Of a stretch of DNA of 34,831 nucleotides, positions 32,750-34,831 are shown one piece after another. Source of the stretch: Defluviicoccus sp. (GTDB lineage: Bacteria; Pseudomonadota; Alphaproteobacteria; MPNO01); contig JAPPIT010000161.1 in assembly GCA_028820505.1 (NCBI GenBank), forward strand, positions 1 to 34,831. The letters are read 5' to 3'. Numbering within the stretch: the first letter of the stretch is position 1; each line of letters opens with the position of its first letter. A model generated the notes under the pieces. That model had not been told where the DNA came from and did not search any database. It worked only from the letters and a program-made list of their open reading frames with translations. A program made the translations under genes and the position numbers.

Positions 32750-33558
32750 GGACGGTTCCCCGCCACTGTTTCGGGCAGCGCCTGATTGACGATGAAAGCC
32801 TCGCCCCTGACCAGGAAATCCTCGATCAGCGCACCGACCCGGTCCGGCTGATCCAGCTCCAGGCTGTGGGCGGCATCGTAGACATAGACCAGCTGCGAAC
32901 TGGGAATTCGTTCCTTCAGCATCTGCACGCCCGATGCCGGCACCCGCACGTCGAGCGTGCCGTGCAGGATCAGCGTCTGGCAGCCAATCTCCGCTACCTT
33001 CGCCTGTAGGGCGGCGTCGTGGGAATTGCCCAGCCCGTATCGGACGACGGCCTCGGCATTCGCTTTTCGCATCTCCGGCGGCTTGTCGTCGGGCGGTACC
33101 CGCTCGGGATGGGCGTAAAGCTGGGCGCGCATGACGTCGGGTTCGAAACTGAGCGGCGGCGCATCCGCCGGCCGGAAACCGGCGGGCGCGGCGAGCACAA
33201 GATGTTCCACAAGATCCGGATGGCGAATGGCGAACCATGCGCCGAGCCAGCCGCCCAGCGAGCTGCCCACGACATCGACCGCCCGGCCCGGGCCGCTCTC
33301 GATGAACGCCGCCAGCAGGTCGGCGAGCGCCAGCATCGTATCGACGGTTCCGTGGGCGATGGTGCCGTCAAAACCCGGCACGACCGGCGCCCAGACGCGA
33401 AATCGTCGGACCAGGCGACGGAGCGAATCGGAAATCCGCATCCCCGCGGCGGGGTGGAGATAGACGACATCGTGGCCCGTTCCGGCCACGAAATACGTCA
33501 CCGACCCGGTGGGCAGGTCCATGGTTTCGCGCTCGAATTCGCCGGTCATCCGGTTCAC
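32746..33558 (-). CDS. Alpha/beta hydrolase, 270 aa (not closely related to the two paralogues)
   Basis: A compact alpha/beta hydrolase with oxyanion motif YLHPAAG, nucleophile elbow G-S-S-L-G (Ser100), acid in LHGTLDVRVPA and the histidine in DAAHSLELDQP. The triad is complete. Family members of this size include meta-cleavage-product hydrolases and esterases. The start is a GTG at 33558, with ATG 33549 an equally plausible alternative; neither has a strong ribosome site. It is the first gene of the minus arm and overlaps the monooxygenase start. Its fold differs from the 380-residue paralogues. Confidence 0.92.
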   Translation of the reverse strand: MNRMTGEFERETMDLPTGSVTYFVAGTGHDVVYLHPAAGMRISDSLRRLVRRFRVWAPVVPGFDGTIAHGTVDTMLALADLLAAFIESGPGRAVDVVGSSLGGWLGAWFAIRHPDLVEHLVLAAPAGFRPADAPPLSFEPDVMRAQLYAHPERVPPDDKPPEMRKANAEAVVRYGLGNSHDAALQAKVAEIGCQTLILHGTLDVRVPASGVQMLKERIPSSQLVYVYDAAHSLELDQPDRVGALIEDFLVRGEAFIVNQALPETVAGNRP

Positions 33559-33588
33559 CGTGCGAGCATGGTATTGCGAAGCGGATCG

Positions 33589-33616
33589 ATGGTAGCGTTC
33601 GCTATTGATGCGTCAA
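33589..33616 (-). promoter_or_regulatory. Promoter of the minus-arm operon
   Basis: On the minus strand TTGACG (33611-33616), five of six consensus bases, is followed after 16 bases by TACCAT (33589-33594), which keeps both outer TA and AT pairs. Transcription would begin near 33582, leaving a short leader before the hydrolase start. It lies in the 88-base gap after the LysR gene. Confidence 0.5.
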
Positions 33617-33638
33617 AGGGCCAAACAAGAGAAACTGT

Positions 33639-33651
33639 ATTGAGTGTCAAT
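33639..33651. promoter_or_regulatory. ATTGA-GTG-TCAAT inverted repeat at the end of the LysR gene
   Basis: Two perfect five-base arms with a three-base spacer span the LysR stop codon, about 25 bases upstream of the minus-arm -35 box. That is a normal place for an activator site. It lacks the T-N11-A spacing of classical LysR sites. It also contains a second TTGACA on the minus strand at 33645-33650. Function is not established. Confidence 0.35.
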
Positions 33652-34600
33652 CAATAATCGAATCCGCCAACCGGTCGATCGACCATTCCGCGGGAGTGGC
33701 CAGCGTCTCGCCGAGATAGTCGACGAAGGCGGTCAGGCGCGGCGACCGGTGCGGGTTCCGCGGATAGCACAGGAAAACCGGTACGCCGCGGAGCACATGG
33801 TCCGGCAGGACGATCTTCAATCGGCCGGCCGCCACATCGTCGGCGATCAGGAAATCCATCAGATAGGCAAGCCCGGCCCCAGATAGGGCCGCCTGGTGGA
33901 CCGCCTGTATATCGTTGGCGTTGAGTACGGAGGCGATCGGCACCGAGACTTCTTTTCCGCGGCTCCGCAGCGTCCAGTCACGTCGGCGCCCGGAACGCGG
34001 ACGCAGGTAGTTGAGGCATCTGTGCCGGACCAGATCGCCGAGTTCCACGGGCTCGCCATACGACTCGAGGTAGCTGGGGGCGGCGCAAACGGCATACCCG
34101 ATAGTGCAAATCCTGCGGGCGACGAAGCGGCCGGTCTCGGGCTCGCCGAGTATGAAGGAGGCATCGACCCCCTCCTCGCTCGGATCGATGGCGCCGTCGT
34201 TGACGGTGATATCGACGGTCACTTCGGGGTAGCGCGATAGAAACCCGGCGAGCGCCGGCACGACGACCGTCCGGCCGAAGCCGCGCGGCACCTGGATCCG
34301 GAGAGGTCCCCGGGGGACGCCGCGCGCCTCGGCAAGAGCGTCCTCGGCGGCTTCGAGTTCGGCGAGGATATGCCGGCAGCGCTCGAAATAGGCGCTGCCC
34401 TCCGCCGTCAACGACAGTCGCCGCGTCGTCCGGTCGACCAACCGGGTTCCGAGCTTGGCTTCCAGCCGCGCGATCGCCCGGCTGACGCCGGATGCCGACA
34501 GCCCGAGTTGGCGCGCCGCCTCCGTGAAGCTGGCGCTTTGCGCCACACGAACGAAGATGGCAATACCGTCGAAGCTGTCCCGCCGTTCCGGTCCCGCCAT
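33647..34600 (-). CDS. LysR-family transcriptional regulator
   Basis: The 317-residue protein has the LysR winged helix-turn-helix at residues 9-67 (FVRVAQSASFTEAARQLGLS, SGVSRAIARLEAKLGTRL, RRLSLTAEG) and the effector domain (GPLRIQVPRGFGRTVVVPAL onward). It belongs to the CrgA/YafC-like group by the FARVAE.GSF-type start and the conserved CLNYLRP.. segment. It lies upstream of and in the same direction as the minus arm, unlike the usual divergent arrangement. It may control that arm; a link to the plus arm 10 kb away is only possible. Confidence 0.94.
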   Translation of the reverse strand: MAGPERRDSFDGIAIFVRVAQSASFTEAARQLGLSASGVSRAIARLEAKLGTRLVDRTTRRLSLTAEGSAYFERCRHILAELEAAEDALAEARGVPRGPLRIQVPRGFGRTVVVPALAGFLSRYPEVTVDITVNDGAIDPSEEGVDASFILGEPETGRFVARRICTIGYAVCAAPSYLESYGEPVELGDLVRHRCLNYLRPRSGRRRDWTLRSRGKEVSVPIASVLNANDIQAVHQAALSGAGLAYLMDFLIADDVAAGRLKIVLPDHVLRGVPVFLCYPRNPHRSPRLTAFVDYLGETLATPAEWSIDRLADSIID

Positions 34601-34607
34601 GTCGTGT

Positions 34608-34831
34608 TCAACCCGGGACCGGTGCGATCCCGAGCACGGGCGGCAGGCCCGAGGCGAGGCGGGAGAACCCCTCGCCGCCGTCCCGGGTGGCCCATATCCC
34701 GCCGTCGTTGAGGCCCACGAACACGGTCTCCGGCGAGCCCGGATCCACCGCGATCGAGCGCGGCGCGGGCCCGATACGCGCCGGCAGCCCGCCCGTCAGC
34801 CGCGTCCAGCTCTCGCCCCCGTCCGCGCTCC
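34608..34831 (-). CDS. C-terminal end of a BNR-repeat (sialidase/Ycf48-like) protein, cut by the window edge
   Basis: The minus-strand frame from 34829 to a TGA at 34608 encodes 73 residues with two repeats of the type S-A-D-G-G-E-S-W-T and T-R-D-G-G-E-G-F-S, joined by a strand SIAVDPGSPETVFVGLNDGG. This is the beta-propeller repeat of BNR/VPS10/Ycf48-like proteins, in which each DGG.SW turn closes a blade. The N-terminus is outside the window, so the function cannot be assigned. It lies seven bases before the LysR gene, in the same direction, and may share its transcript. Confidence 0.8.
   Translation of the reverse strand, partial: SADGGESWTRLTGGLPARIGPAPRSIAVDPGSPETVFVGLNDGGIWATRDGGEGFSRLASGLPPVLGIAPVPG

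Noticed and set aside
1-34831. CRISPR arrays, tRNA or rRNA genes, phage genes, complete insertion sequences
   Set aside because: No regularly spaced repeats, cloverleaf-like tRNA ends, rRNA motifs, phage structural proteins or intact transposases were seen by reading. Short or divergent RNAs could be missed without a covariance search.

Overview
The window is GC-rich DNA of the kind found in Alphaproteobacteria. This placement is inference: it rests on the density of solute-binding-protein transporters (one TRAP, one TTT, two ABC systems), catabolic enzymes and GC-leaning codon choice. No rRNA or tRNA was found. The layout is a chain of transport-plus-catabolism islands, each with its own local regulator, separated by scars of lost DNA (an IS66 transposase fragment and an FAD oxidoreductase remnant).

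Region 1 (1-1542): an exported SUMF1/FGE-domain protein and an IS66 transposase fragment. Region 2 (1543-8693): one long minus-strand operon with a TRAP transporter (DctP, DctQ, DctM), an NTF2-like protein, an 82-residue orphan, a nitroreductase-like protein and an aldehyde dehydrogenase. A TetR-type regulator is divergent from it, with a perfect 14-bp palindrome between them. Region 3 (8704-12742): a tripartite tricarboxylate transporter (TctC, TctB, TctA) followed by a translationally coupled metallophosphoesterase that seems to lack one canonical metal ligand.

Region 4 (12945-23309): a divergent sugar-type ABC system. The minus arm holds the binding protein, two permeases, a formylglycine-type sulfatase and a truncated FAD oxidoreductase. 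The plus arm holds the MalK/UgpC-type ATPase, a bicupin, an RraA-family protein, a LacI regulator and a MetE-like protein. The shared 218-bp control region carries a perfect 16-bp palindrome with a central CG, the expected form of a LacI-family operator.

Region 5 (23697-34600) is the most unusual part. Two operons converge on each other. The plus arm encodes two proteins with the C-terminal CxxC...CxxC metal site of 3-hydroxyanthranilate dioxygenase (HAAO) and an alpha/beta hydrolase. The minus arm encodes another alpha/beta hydrolase, a luciferase-like flavin monooxygenase, a [2Fe-2S] ferredoxin, a third HAAO-like protein, a NitT/TauT-type ABC importer, a close paralogue of the plus-arm hydrolase and a DUF1989 (urea carboxylase-associated) protein. 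A LysR regulator precedes the minus arm. I read this as an undescribed import-oxygenation-hydrolysis pathway, perhaps for a nitrogen-containing ring compound; the substrate cannot be read from sequence. The right edge cuts a BNR-repeat protein.
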